The notes under the pieces are model-generated. The model had not been told where the DNA came from and did not search any database. It worked only from the letters and a program-made list of their open reading frames with translations. Both the position numbers and the translations under genes were made by a program. This document shows, piece by piece, positions 47,579-57,078 of a DNA stretch of 64,000 bases. Each line of letters begins with the position of its first letter. The first letter of the stretch is position 1. This DNA comes from QHXQ01 sp963788965 (GTDB lineage Bacteria > Acidobacteriota > Blastocatellia > Pyrinomonadales > Pyrinomonadaceae). Location: contig CAWBIK010000004.1 of assembly GCA_963788965.1 (NCBI GenBank), forward strand, positions 1 through 64,000, given 5' to 3'.

Positions 47579-49269
47579 CATAAATAAACTATTTGATGAT
47601 CAACCGAGCCGAGGTCAATCGCGTTGAAAATCCAGTCCATGCAATAACGCCCGTGACGGGCGAGCAGCGACGCGATGTTGAGGCGGCGCTCTTGCAAAGT
47701 CTTGTCGGGGTAGAGCGCGGTGTAGGCGCGTTCGAGTTGGCGATGGGCGGCGCGGTCGCGTGCGAGTTGCGCGCGATGAAAGCGCGTGCGCAGACCCGCC
47801 AGTTGATATTCGATCTTCTGCCCGCCTTTGGTGAGCGCGGCGGCGAGCGTCGGCTCGAAGCCGCTTAGTTCCGCGCCGAGTTCGGCGAGCGCCTGATTGA
47901 TCTTCGCTTCGGTGCGGTCGAAGACGCGCGCCTGCTCCGCGCCCAGATGTTCTTCGACCACACGGACTTCAACCGCATCGAGGCCGGCGAAGAAGTCTGT
48001 GAGCTTGAGTTGGTAACGTTCGAGCGTGCGCGCGGTGCGCCGCTCGACGATGGTTAAACTGGCGCGATGCAGAATGGGTGTGACGGGTCGGGCCAGCACA
48101 CGATAAGCCTCGGCGGTCTGCGCGAAGTAAGCGATCTCGGCCGCGCCACCGACGTAGGCGACGGTCGGCAACAGATAGTCTTGCACGACCGCACGCAAGG
48201 TCACGTTCGGACTAAACGCTTGCGGCTCACGCGCGGCCAACTCGGCCAGTTCGGCGACGGTGTAAGTGGCCGCTTCGTCGCGCGCACCCTTCGCGCGATA
48301 GCGACCATCATCCGTGCGCGTGAGCGCGTGGCGCGCGCCGTCGAGATGAATGAACAGCGGGAAAGCATCAGCGGTGGCGTGGACCTGCGCGTGATAGCCG
48401 GACTGTTCCAGTTCGCGGCTGCGCGCTTCGATGGCAGCGGCGATGTCGGGCGCGCGCCGCACGGCTTCCGAGTAGAGCGGCGCTGCGAGTTGCTTCAACC
48501 GCGCATCGAGCGGATCGAGTAGGACGAGGCCGTAAGTTTTAGTCAGCGCCGTCATCATGCGCGCGAAGGCCGCGCCGTAGGTGCGACCGGGCGCGTAGGC
48601 ATCGCGCACGAGCGCGGCCAGATCGTCGGAGAACTCGCTGGCGGGCAGCACGTCGAGCAGGCGTTGCACAGTGTCGTTGATCTTGTCGTCAAGTATGACG
48701 CCGCCGACGGGCGCACCGGGCGTGTGCAGATCTGCGGGCAGATGAACGCTGGCGAGCCGGCCGTCGCAGGCGATCACTTCGGCCGTCTGCACTTCGGGCC
48801 AATCGTGGTCTTCGGTGGCGAGCCAGAAGACGGGCACGGCCTCTGTGCCGCGTTGCGTCAGACAACCGGCGAGCTTAACGGCCGAGAGCGCCTTGTAGAT
48901 CGTGTAGAGCGGCCCCATGAAGAGGCCGACCTGTTGCCCTGTGACGATGGCGACGCAGTCCGGGCGGCGCAGGCGTTCGATATTTTGCAGCGTCTCCGCG
49001 CCCGCGCCCCAGTCCGTGTTCAACGCTTGCAGCGCGGCGCAGAGGGCGGCGCGATCAGTCTTGTGCGCGGCTAAGACTTCGGGCGCACGGGCAGCGAGTT
49101 CGTGATGATAACGGACGGCGTTTGGATAGAAGCGACGGAGCGCCGTGGGGTCGCGCAGGTAATCGAGAAAGAGACGTGACTGATGCGGGATGCGCGCGAA
49201 GGGCACAGGCTCTAGGCGCAGACCGGCTTCTTCGGGCGTGCTGTAACAGGCGGCTTCGGGGGTGCTCAC
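47578..49269 (-). CDS. bshC: bacillithiol biosynthesis cysteine-adding enzyme BshC
   Basis: 563 aa, full length. BshC adds cysteine to glucosaminyl-malate in the last step of bacillithiol synthesis. Family landmarks: VAIVTGQQVGLFMGPLYTIY near residue 110, then VPVFWLATEDHDWPEV, YGLVLLDPLDARLKQLA, PLFIHLDGARHAL, LRAVVQDYLLPTVAYVGGAA, EIAYFAQ, and the C-terminal coiled coil (GAEQARVFDRTEAKINQAL) with final WIFNAIDLGSVDHQIVYL. Start GTG 49269 overlaps the preceding aldolase stop by 4 nt. No bshA/bshB are in the window; ypdA is 1.1 kb away. Confidence 0.95.
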   Translation of the reverse strand: MSTPEAACYSTPEEAGLRLEPVPFARIPHQSRLFLDYLRDPTALRRFYPNAVRYHHELAARAPEVLAAHKTDRAALCAALQALNTDWGAGAETLQNIERLRRPDCVAIVTGQQVGLFMGPLYTIYKALSAVKLAGCLTQRGTEAVPVFWLATEDHDWPEVQTAEVIACDGRLASVHLPADLHTPGAPVGGVILDDKINDTVQRLLDVLPASEFSDDLAALVRDAYAPGRTYGAAFARMMTALTKTYGLVLLDPLDARLKQLAAPLYSEAVRRAPDIAAAIEARSRELEQSGYHAQVHATADAFPLFIHLDGARHALTRTDDGRYRAKGARDEAATYTVAELAELAAREPQAFSPNVTLRAVVQDYLLPTVAYVGGAAEIAYFAQTAEAYRVLARPVTPILHRASLTIVERRTARTLERYQLKLTDFFAGLDAVEVRVVEEHLGAEQARVFDRTEAKINQALAELGAELSGFEPTLAAALTKGGQKIEYQLAGLRTRFHRAQLARDRAAHRQLERAYTALYPDKTLQERRLNIASLLARHGRYCMDWIFNAIDLGSVDHQIVYL

Positions 49270-50270
49270 ACGTTCGCTCCTGCGCTAAGGCTGTCGGGCG
49301 CGACTGCGCCTGCCAGCGCCGCGTCGTCGGTATAACGTAGAGCATCGCGCAGGAGTTGCGCAATCTCGCGTTGCGCTTCGGCTGAAGGACTAGGCAGCGG
49401 CGCGCGCACCACACCGCCCGCGTAGCCGGCCAGATCGAGCGCGTGTTTCAACCCGCCGATGCCGTAGCGTGCGGTGACGGCGCGCGCCAACGGCGTGAAG
49501 GCGCGTTGCAGCATGAGCGCGCGTGCGTGGTTGTCTGCGCGAACGGCCTTGAAGATGTCAACCGCGAGTTCGGGCGTGGCGCAAGCGGCGGCCAAGATCG
49601 CGCCGTGCGCGCCGGCCGCGAGCGCCGCGTAGAGCAAAGGGCCGTTGCCCGTCAGCACGGCAAAGTCGGCGGGCGCGCACTTGATGGTTTCGGCGAAGTT
49701 GAGTATGTCGCCCGCGCTGTCTTTAACGCCGCGGATGTTCTCATGCGCGGCCAGTTGCGCGATGGTGTCCGGTTCTATGCGGATGCCGGTCAACTCCGGC
49801 ATGCTGTAGAGAAGCACGGGCACGGGCGCACTGTCGGCAACCGCCGTGTAGTACGCGACGAGCGCAGCTTGCGTCATCGCGTTGCGATAAAAATGGGGCG
49901 TGATCACTAACACCGCGTCCGCGCCCGCATCTGCCGCACGCCTGATCTCGCCTATCGAGTGGCGCACGCTCTGCTGGCCCGCGCCCGCGATCAAAAGCTG
50001 CGACTCAGGCACGGCCGCACGGGCCGCTTCGAGGACCAACACGTATTCGCGCTCGTCCAGATGCACGCGCTCGCCCGTCGAGCCGAGCGCGACATAACCG
50101 TTGATGCCCGTCTCCTGCCAGCGCGTGAGGTTGGCGCGCAGAGCGGCCGCGTCGAACTCACCCGCAATCGTGAACGGCGTCGGAAACGGGAGCAAGACGC
50201 CGCGCAGCTTCTCAAGCAGAGAGCCGGCGGCCGGGCGTGCTGTCTGTTCAGTGTCGTGTTGTGCTTTCAA
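49266..50270 (-). CDS. DHDPS/HOGA-family aldolase
   Basis: 334 aa class I aldolase, TIM barrel. Schiff-base Lys in IRGVKDSAGD, catalytic Tyr in VPVLLYSMPELTG, substrate loop GYVALGSTGERVHL. The sequence ADAVLVITPHFYRNAMTQAA and the C-terminus YGIGGLKHALDLAGYAGG, then VRAPLPSPS, are closer to eukaryotic 4-hydroxy-2-oxoglutarate aldolase (HOGA1) than to DapA. The reaction is likely cleavage or formation of a 2-oxo acid with pyruvate. The only start in place is TTG 50270, without SD. Overlaps bshC by 4 nt, so the two are coupled. Confidence 0.88.
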   Translation of the reverse strand: MKAQHDTEQTARPAAGSLLEKLRGVLLPFPTPFTIAGEFDAAALRANLTRWQETGINGYVALGSTGERVHLDEREYVLVLEAARAAVPESQLLIAGAGQQSVRHSIGEIRRAADAGADAVLVITPHFYRNAMTQAALVAYYTAVADSAPVPVLLYSMPELTGIRIEPDTIAQLAAHENIRGVKDSAGDILNFAETIKCAPADFAVLTGNGPLLYAALAAGAHGAILAAACATPELAVDIFKAVRADNHARALMLQRAFTPLARAVTARYGIGGLKHALDLAGYAGGVVRAPLPSPSAEAQREIAQLLRDALRYTDDAALAGAVAPDSLSAGANV

Positions 50271-50384
50271 GGCCCGGCATTATAACGACCGCCCCGCGCA
50301 CGGCGCAATGAAGCGCGCGGCGCATGGCTTGCGGCTATTTGCCGTTCTCGCCATCGTCGTGCGAGGATTAGTTAGATTCGACGT

Positions 50385-51386
50385 ATGCAAGCAAACACGG
50401 AACAGTTAGACCTGTTGATTGTCGGCGCGGGCCCGGCCGGACTGTCGGCGGCGGCGGCGGCGGCGCAAGCAGGGTTGCACTATCTGGTGATCGAGCAAGG
50501 GCTGCTGGCTAACACGATCTTTCGTTATCCGATTGGGCGCACGGTCTTCTCGACGCCGAACGAGTTGGAGTTACGCCCCAACGCACTGCGCCCGTGCCGC
50601 GAGAAGCCGACGCGCGAGGAACTGTTGTCGCACTACGTGCGGTTCGCGCTCGACGAAGATTTACGCATCCACACGGAGGAAGCAGCCACGCGCATCGAGC
50701 GCACAGGCGCGGCCGGTTTCGTCGTGCAGACGACGCGCGCTGCTTACCAGACTGCGCGCGTGCTGGTCGCGTTCGGCGCGATGGCGCACCCGCGCCGCTT
50801 GCATGTGCCCGGCGAAGAGTTGCCAAAGGTGCAGCACCTCTTCACCGAGCCGCATCCATACGTGCGCAAAGACGTGCTGGTCGTCGGCGGCGGCAACTCG
50901 GCGGCCGAGGCGGCGCTGTTTCTCACGGACGAAGGCGCACACACCACGCTCGCCATCTGGCGCACTGACTGGGAGAACCGCGACCCCAAAAAGAATGCGA
51001 TCAAACACTGGGTTCGCACGCCGCTCGAAGCACACATCGAAGCGGGCCGCCTGCGGCTCGTCTTCTTCACCGAACTCGCAGAGATCAAACCGGCGACAGT
51101 TCAACTCAAACAAGAGGACGGCACAACGCTCGAACTACCCAACGACGCCACCTTCATCCTCATCGGCAGCGACGCAGACTTCACCCTGCTGCGCGACGCA
51201 GGCGTCGAGATAGTCCCCGCCGGTCTAACCCAAGTGCCCGTCTACAATCCCGACACCTTCGAGACCAACGTGCCCGGCCTCTACGTCGCCGGCCACTTCA
51301 CCCACGCCCGCCACATTCAACAAGCCATCGCAGTTCCCCGCCGCATCGTCCCCCTCATCGCGCAAAGCTTGCGCGCCACGGTTTAA
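50385..51386 (+). CDS. ypdA: YpdA family bacillithiol disulfide reductase
   Basis: 333 aa FAD/NAD(P)H flavoprotein that reduces bacillithiol disulfide. FAD-binding LLIVGAGPAGLSAAAAAAQ at the N-terminus, second Rossmann motif VLVVGGGNSAAEAALFL, and C-terminal FAD motif TNVPGLYVAGHF. No CxxC is present, as expected for YpdA rather than thioredoxin reductase. It is divergent from the HOGA-bshC pair with a 114-bp shared upstream region, so both directions may be co-regulated. Start ATG 50385; SD weak. Confidence 0.93.
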   Translation: MQANTEQLDLLIVGAGPAGLSAAAAAAQAGLHYLVIEQGLLANTIFRYPIGRTVFSTPNELELRPNALRPCREKPTREELLSHYVRFALDEDLRIHTEEAATRIERTGAAGFVVQTTRAAYQTARVLVAFGAMAHPRRLHVPGEELPKVQHLFTEPHPYVRKDVLVVGGGNSAAEAALFLTDEGAHTTLAIWRTDWENRDPKKNAIKHWVRTPLEAHIEAGRLRLVFFTELAEIKPATVQLKQEDGTTLELPNDATFILIGSDADFTLLRDAGVEIVPAGLTQVPVYNPDTFETNVPGLYVAGHFTHARHIQQAIAVPRRIVPLIAQSLRATV

Positions 51387-51849
51387 CCCATAAACGACTT
51401 GCCGTTTGCGGCCAACCGGAACTTGTTGGCTCAGCCCGCTGGACGTGACTTTACCTATTCTCAAATCCATAAAAATATTTAGGCTGTGAGCTGAAATGTT
51501 TTGGTGCGGCTTAGCATACTAGTTTAGTGAGGCAGGAAGTAGATATTTAACTGACTGCTGAAATACGACTGGGCGGGCCGGCGATGTCTTGGCTGCGAAA
51601 ACATATGACGACCACGTGTTGTGGGGCTTAATTCACGCCTGCTTTTAGGTCACATTCACCGCACGTTGCTTATAAAGCGGCCGCATAAACTTACTGTGAG
51701 TTCCCGTCTTGTCTCCTGCGCCTAGTGCTCTTTAAATCGTGCAACCGGTGCTGAGGCTTTAAGGCTCTCGCCCAACACAATGTTTCGCTTTCAACAAAGC
51801 GGTGGCTGAACTTGGCCGTCACCACACCCCTACTACAAAGGAGCAGGTC
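51387..51849. other. intergenic, lower GC, no gene seen
   Basis: 463 bp with several AT-rich patches (AAAAATATTTAGG near 51472). No coding frame of more than ~60 codons, no tRNA and no clear inverted repeat. AAAGGAGCAGG before 51850 is the SD of the next gene. Confidence 0.5.
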
Positions 51850-52209
51850 ATGCGTAGAATCAATGCTTTCACCTACGATGTTCGCCCCGGCGAACGGATC
51901 ACAATCAATGTGACGCCTACCAACTTCGGCGGCAGCGCGCCCGATGTCGAAGCCGTGCTCGACGGTAAGGACTTACCCAATCTGAACACTCAGGACGCGC
52001 CGGTCTTCGAGTTCACCGTCAGCAAGCCGGTCACGCAAACGCACCGTGTGCTGATGGAGTTCATCTTTTTCGCCGACGCTCCCAACACCTCTTTCTACCA
52101 AGTGGACATTGCGGGTCAGGATGATGTGGGCTGTCCGTGCGGCTTCATCCTCGCCAAGTCCAACCCGCTCAAAGAGGCGGGCGTAAGATTCAGAGTGAGA
52201 GCCGCGTAA
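51850..52209 (+). CDS. 119-aa protein of unknown function
   Basis: MRRINAFTYDVRPGERITIN, then a beta-rich body (VTPTNFGGSAPDVEAVLDGK, FEFTVSKPVTQTHRVLMEFI, FYQVDIAGQDDVGCPCGFIL) and a basic end. One CPC motif. No signal peptide. AAGGAG ~6 nt before the ATG is a good SD. Reads like a small immunoglobulin-type beta sandwich. The next gene starts 51 nt later on the same strand, so an operon is likely. Family not recognised. Confidence 0.72.
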   Translation: MRRINAFTYDVRPGERITINVTPTNFGGSAPDVEAVLDGKDLPNLNTQDAPVFEFTVSKPVTQTHRVLMEFIFFADAPNTSFYQVDIAGQDDVGCPCGFILAKSNPLKEAGVRFRVRAA

Positions 52210-52260
52210 CCGCCCGGCCCCAAATTCCGGGCGCGCAATCTTTAGACCGAGGAGCGTCTT

Positions 52261-54272
52261 ATGAAAACCTCTCTGTACCTCAAATTCTTTTTCGCGCTAG
52301 TTCTTTGCCTCGCGCCGACTCTCGGCATGGCGCAGCAGATGGCGGACTGTGACCAGTTGCGCGACAGCATCGAGCAGGTGGAGAAGATGGATGTAAACGC
52401 CCTGTCCCCCTCGCTCCGCCAATTCTACAAAGAGTCACTACTCACGCTCTACACGCAGCTCAGTCAGTGCCTGCAAGGTGAGATCGCCACTGTGACCGCC
52501 ATGCAGCGGGTCAAGGCTCCGGGCGCTGAGAGCAAGTTGAGCGCGTTAACTAAAGAGAAGGAGAGCATTGACGGCAGGATCACGATATCGCGGACACTGC
52601 TCAACCGCGCCACCGCCACGTCGCGGCCCGCTCCGGTCGAGTCGCAACCGATGCGACCCGCCGCGCCGTCGGGCCGACGCAGTTTCCAAGCCAACCGGAA
52701 CACGCCGCCCCGGCCGGCGCTCACCGCAGCGGACGCGGCCACCCCGGCGGACGTTACCACCCCGGCTGCCCCAACCGCCGCTCCAGTCGCTCCGCCCGCG
52801 CCGGTCACGCCCAATTGCGACCCCGACGTGCCCTATAACAACGCGCCGGGGATTCTGACGGACTTGCCGGGCGGATCGCGGAACAGGTGGTCAAATCAAA
52901 AGACCCTAATTTTGTGCTGCAAGCCGGGCCGCAGATCGTGGTCTACACCATCTTCGATGCGGCTTCCGAGAAAAGCTCAAAACTGGTGCGCGACTTGGAA
53001 GCCTACCAGTATCTCGCCGAGACGGCCCGCACGGATAAACAACTCGGCGCATCGGCTAAGGCGGCCGGCGCGGTCAGCGCCATCGAAAAACCCGGCTTCG
53101 CCCGGCTGCTCGGCTTCGCCATCGAACATGGCGGCATCACCAAGATGAACGACGGGACGAACCTGACCCTTAGCACTTCACTCTACTCGCTCTACGCGAT
53201 GGGCAACGGCGACACAGCGGAGAATTACGCGCGCGCCGGAATCCTCAACCGCGTGGCCGTAGCAGCCAGCTTCGCGGTGGACAATAAAGATGACGAGTTG
53301 GCGAACGCGCGCCGGAACAATCTGTCCGAATGGTCAGCCAAGGTGCGCCTGTTCGGCGACCGTAGCACTCGCTCCGCCGAGTTTCAGCGATTATTTGACC
53401 GGAACATCAGGCCGCGCATCCGCGAACGGCTACGCACGCTAGGCTCGACGATAGAAACCCTAGCCCAGAATCCAGCCTATGACCCGCTGGAAGATGCTGC
53501 GCTGACAGATTTGGACAAGCTGGTCGCGGCGCGCATGGAGTGTCCGAGTTACAAAGCTGCCACGGTCGCGCAGCAGGAGCAGATGATCCGCGATCTCTTG
53601 CTCAGCCGGATGCGGACAGAGGTCTATGAGCCGTTGCACAGCCACAGCGTAGCCTTCACCCCGGAGCAGATCGCGTTCATCGAAGAACAATCCCTGCCTA
53701 ATCTGCGGAAGGCGCTGGACAATCTCGTGCTGGCAAAGGATGACTTGAAGAAAGCGATTGCCAATTTGCAAACGGGGCCGTTAGGGACTTTTGCCTACAC
53801 GAACCATCGTCAGCCCGATGCATCGGACTACTCGGAAACCAAATTCCTCTTCGAGCAGGAACACGGCTTCTTCGGCCCATTGAAGTTGATAGGAAACTTC
53901 GGTCTGTCCTTCTACCATCGCCCCGATCCAAAGCTGCGACAGGAGAAGATGCGCGACGTGACGGCCGCGCTCTCCTTCGAGGGCACGAGCCGCAGCCCGT
54001 TTACCGAGGACGAAAACCTCAGCAAGGTCACCTATACTTTCACCGGGCGCTACCAACGTATGTTCGAGAACCGGCGTATGCCGAACCGCAAGCCAGACAT
54101 CGGTAGTGTCCAGTTCCTCGTGGAGATACCTTTCCTTAAGGGCTTCAGCCTGCCCTTCTCGCTGTCCTATGCGAACGCGACCGAAGAGGAACGGAAGAAG
54201 AACGTCAAGTTCAACTTCGGGATGCGACTCGACACCGACAAACTCTTTGACATGTTAACCAAGCAGCCCTAA
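52261..54272 (+). CDS. large exported protein with possible outer-membrane barrel end, one frame break
   Basis: About 670 aa. Signal peptide MKTSLYLKFFFALVLCLAPT (cleavage after GMAQ), a helical stretch with regularly spaced Cys, then a Pro/Ala/Thr-rich linker. The frame changes near 52880; afterwards LAGRIAEQVVKSKDPNFVLQ continues to long helices and ends with amphipathic strands (SVQFLVEIPFLKG, FSLPFSLSYANAT, NVKFNFGMRLD) like a membrane-facing beta structure. GAGGAG precedes ATG 52261. Function unknown; probably paired with the 119-aa gene upstream. Confidence 0.75.
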
Positions 54273-54295
54273 GCGCCGGACAAGCGCGCGGGCAC

Positions 54296-54335
54296 AACAA
54301 GGCTGAAGGGTCTGCAACGGCCCGTCAGCCTTGTT
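54296..54335. terminator. bidirectional hairpin terminator
   Basis: 11-bp outer stem (54296-54306 with 54325-54335, AACAAGGCTGA and complement) extended by an inner GGG/CCC pairing, then TTTCGTTT. Between convergent genes. Confidence 0.75.
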
Positions 54336-54366
54336 TCGTTTGCGCTCGTGCGCGCGAGCCGAGGGA

Positions 54367-55799
54367 TTATGACGCGGCCTCAATAGTTGTGCGGTCGCGG
54401 CGGGCGACGCCGGTTTTGTAGGCGGCTTCTTCGACGGCGCGGGCGACGGTGTCGGCGACGCGTTTGTCGAAGACGGAGGGGATGATGTATTCGGGGTGGA
54501 GTTCGTCGGCGCTGATGAGCGAGGCGATGGCGTTGGCGGCGGCGATCTTCATCTCTTCGTTGATGCGGGCGGCGCGACAGGCAAGCGCGCCTTTGAAGAT
54601 GCCGGGGAAGCAGAGGACGTTGTTGATCTGGTTCGCGTAGTCGGAGCGGCCCGTGGCCATGACGGCGACGTATGGCTCGGCCTCTTCCGGCATGATCTCT
54701 GGCGTCGGGTTGGCCATGGCAAAGACGATGGGCTGCGGGTTCATTCGCTTGATGTCTTCCACGTCGATTACGCCGGGCGCGCTTAAGCCGAGGAAGACAT
54801 CTGCGCCGCGTATTACGTCATGCACCGTGCCCTGTTCGTTGGCGGGGTTCGTGTTCTGCGCGTACCACTCCTTGACCCAGTTCATGTGTTCGGTGCGGCC
54901 GCGATAGATTGCGCCATGCTGGTCGCAGCCGATGATGTTCGTGACGCCCGCGCTCATGATGATCTTCGAGCAGGCGACGCCCGCCGCGCCGACGCCGTTG
55001 ACGACCACCTTGATCTCTTCCATTCGCTTGCCGACGATCTTCACCGCGTTGATGAGCGCGGCCAAGACGACCACGGCCGTGCCGTGTTGATCGTCGTGAA
55101 AGACGGGGATGTCGAGTTCCTCTTTCAAGCGGTCTTCGATCTCGAAGCAGCGCGGCGCTGAGATGTCTTCGAGGTTGACGCCGCCGAACGCGGTGGCAAT
55201 GTTCTTGATCGTGCGCACGATCTCGTCCGGGTCTTTCGTCGAGAGACAGACCGGAAAAGCGTCCACGCCCGCGAACTCTTTAAAGAGCATCGCCTTGCCT
55301 TCCATGACGGGCATCGCGGCGGCCGGGCCGATGTCGCCCAGACCAAGCACGGCCGTGCCGTCAGTGACGACGGCGACCGTATTGCGTTTGATCGTGAGCG
55401 TGTAGGCTTTTTCGGGGTCGCGGTGGATCGCTTCGCAGACGCGGGCGACGCCGGGCGTGTAAGCCATCGAGAGATCGGCGCGCGTCTTCAAAGGTATCTT
55501 CGAGATGATCTCGATCTTGCCGCCCAGATGGATGAGGAACGTGCGGTCGGAGACGTTGACGACTTCAACGCCGTCGATGTTGCGCACCGCTTCGACGATC
55601 TCGTCGACGTGTTCGATAGAGCCGGCCGTGAACGTGATGTCGCGGATCATCGCGCCGCGCGTGACGCTGACGATGTCGATTGCGCCGATGTCGCCGCCGG
55701 CCGGCCGATGGCGGTGGTCACTTCGCCGAGCGCGCCGGGGCGGTTCGGTAGTTTCACGCGCAGCGTCGAAGTGTAGCTCGCGCTCGGTGTCTGCTGCAT
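54367..55799 (-). CDS. NAD(P)-dependent malic enzyme with N-terminal ACT domain
   Basis: Oxidative decarboxylation of malate to pyruvate. The N-terminal ~80 residues form an ACT regulatory domain (LRVKLPNRPGALGEVTTAIG, then GDIGAIDIVSVTRG, IEHVDEIVEAVRNIDGVEVV). Catalytic part: SMAYTPGVARVCEAI, TDGTAVLGLGDIGPAAAMPV, the metal/substrate motif FHDDQHGTAVV, and the dinucleotide fold VVNGVGAAGVACSKII. ACT domains imply control by an amino acid or related ligand. One missing G near 55702 (CGGCC for CGGGCC) separates the first ~33 codons from the rest. Start ATG 55799. Confidence 0.93.
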
Positions 55800-55916
55800 C
55801 GCTCTACTTGTAGATCATCCTTTCGCGGTTCGTCGGGCAAGAGGTACTGCGTTGGTCTCACTCTAACGCGAAGCCGCGCAGGCACGCAAGCAAAGGTAAA
55901 GAGGAAATAATGAGGC

Positions 55917-55982
55917 ATGAACGATGAATGATGAATGACAAACAAGCTGATCTTTATTCATCGTTCATCATTCATCGTTCAT
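55917..55982. repeat. family B hairpin
   Basis: Perfect 18-bp arms 55917-55934 and 55965-55982 (ATGAACGATGAATGATGA and complement) around a centre ACAAGCTGATCTTTATTCA that nearly matches the one at 16173. Between the DUF2520 gene and the ACT-malic enzyme. Confidence 0.85.
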
Positions 55983-55989
55983 CATTTCT

Positions 55990-57078
55990 TTAAGGCATGG
56001 CCGCTAGAACTGAGTTGAGCGCGGCTTCGATCTCGGCGGCGTGCGCGCCTTTCGTGCGGGCGAGGCGGAGCGCGTGCGCGCCGAGCAGCGCATAGATGTT
56101 GCGGGCGGCGCTATCGGTTAGTGTGCCGAGCGCGGCGAGGCTTTTGCGAATGGTGGCGGCGTCGCCGCGTGCGAATGGTCCTGTGAGTGCTCGCGCAGGA
56201 TCGTGTGCGGCGAGTAAGTTTGTGAGCGTGCTGTAGGTGAGCGGCGACAGGGCGCGGCGTGCGTGCGCGCGCGTGACGCCGCAGTGCGCGAGCAGTTCGG
56301 CCGCGAGATCAAAGAGCGCAACCGTGTGCCCCGCCGCCAACACGGCCGCTGCATGATAAAGCGCCTTGTCCGCGGGCTTGATCGAGAAGCTGTGACCGGC
56401 GAGCGCGCGCACAAGTTTGCGGGCCGCGCGGACAGCCGCCCCATCACCTTCCACGCAATAATAAGCGCCGCTTAAACTCTCTGCGCCCGCGCGTGCATCG
56501 CTGACCGAAACGAGCGGATGCAGCGACCCGACCGCGAAACCGCACGCACGCAACTCAGCCAACTCAGCCGACGATAGCGCGCCGCTTGTGTGCAACACGA
56601 CGCATCTATTCTGCTTGCGCGCGTGTTTGTTGTGCGCGTGCGCGTCGCTTGCATTATTGCTTCGTGCAAGTTCGGACTGTGCGAGGCGGGCGGCGGTCGC
56701 GGCGATCTGATCGTCGGGCGTCGTGATGAGCAGCAGGTCTATGGCGTGCGGCAGCGCGGCGAGTTCACGCATGTCGAGTGCGATGGGCTGCGGGTGTTTG
56801 AAGAGACGGGCGGCGCGTTGCGCGCTGGACCGGCGACGTGCGACGAGGGCGTTGACTTGATAACCGTGCGCGGCCAGTGCAAGGGCAAGCGCCGTGCCGA
56901 GTCGGCCCGCGCCGACGATGGCGACGTTGGGTAGTTGTGTCTTGGTCGAGGTCGAAGCGATTACCGACCGCTTGCGTTGTAAGGTCCTACGCGTAGTCGT
57001 CAGCTTGCGCGCACGTTTGCGCGTCGTGCCGGTTGTGCCTTTGACCTTGCCTTTAGCCTTGCTTTCGTCACGCGCCAT
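55990..57078 (-). CDS. Rossmann-like/DUF2520 oxidoreductase-fold protein
   Basis: 362 aa. A basic Lys/Arg/Thr-rich N-terminal extension (~50 residues) precedes a Rossmann domain with VAIVGAGRLGTALALALAAH, then RRRSSAQRAARLF, LLLITTPDDQIAATAARLA and VVLHTSGALSS. The C-terminal DUF2520 helical domain (SIKPADKALYHAAAVLAAGH, SPLTYSTLTNLLA, ALTGPFARGD) is the dimerising part, like 6-phosphogluconate or pyrroline-carboxylate reductases. Substrate unknown. Start ATG 57078 overlaps the end of the large ATPase gene by 11 nt, so the two are probably translated together. Confidence 0.87.
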   Translation of the reverse strand: MARDESKAKGKVKGTTGTTRKRARKLTTTRRTLQRKRSVIASTSTKTQLPNVAIVGAGRLGTALALALAAHGYQVNALVARRRSSAQRAARLFKHPQPIALDMRELAALPHAIDLLLITTPDDQIAATAARLAQSELARSNNASDAHAHNKHARKQNRCVVLHTSGALSSAELAELRACGFAVGSLHPLVSVSDARAGAESLSGAYYCVEGDGAAVRAARKLVRALAGHSFSIKPADKALYHAAAVLAAGHTVALFDLAAELLAHCGVTRAHARRALSPLTYSTLTNLLAAHDPARALTGPFARGDAATIRKSLAALGTLTDSAARNIYALLGAHALRLARTKGAHAAEIEAALNSVLAAMP

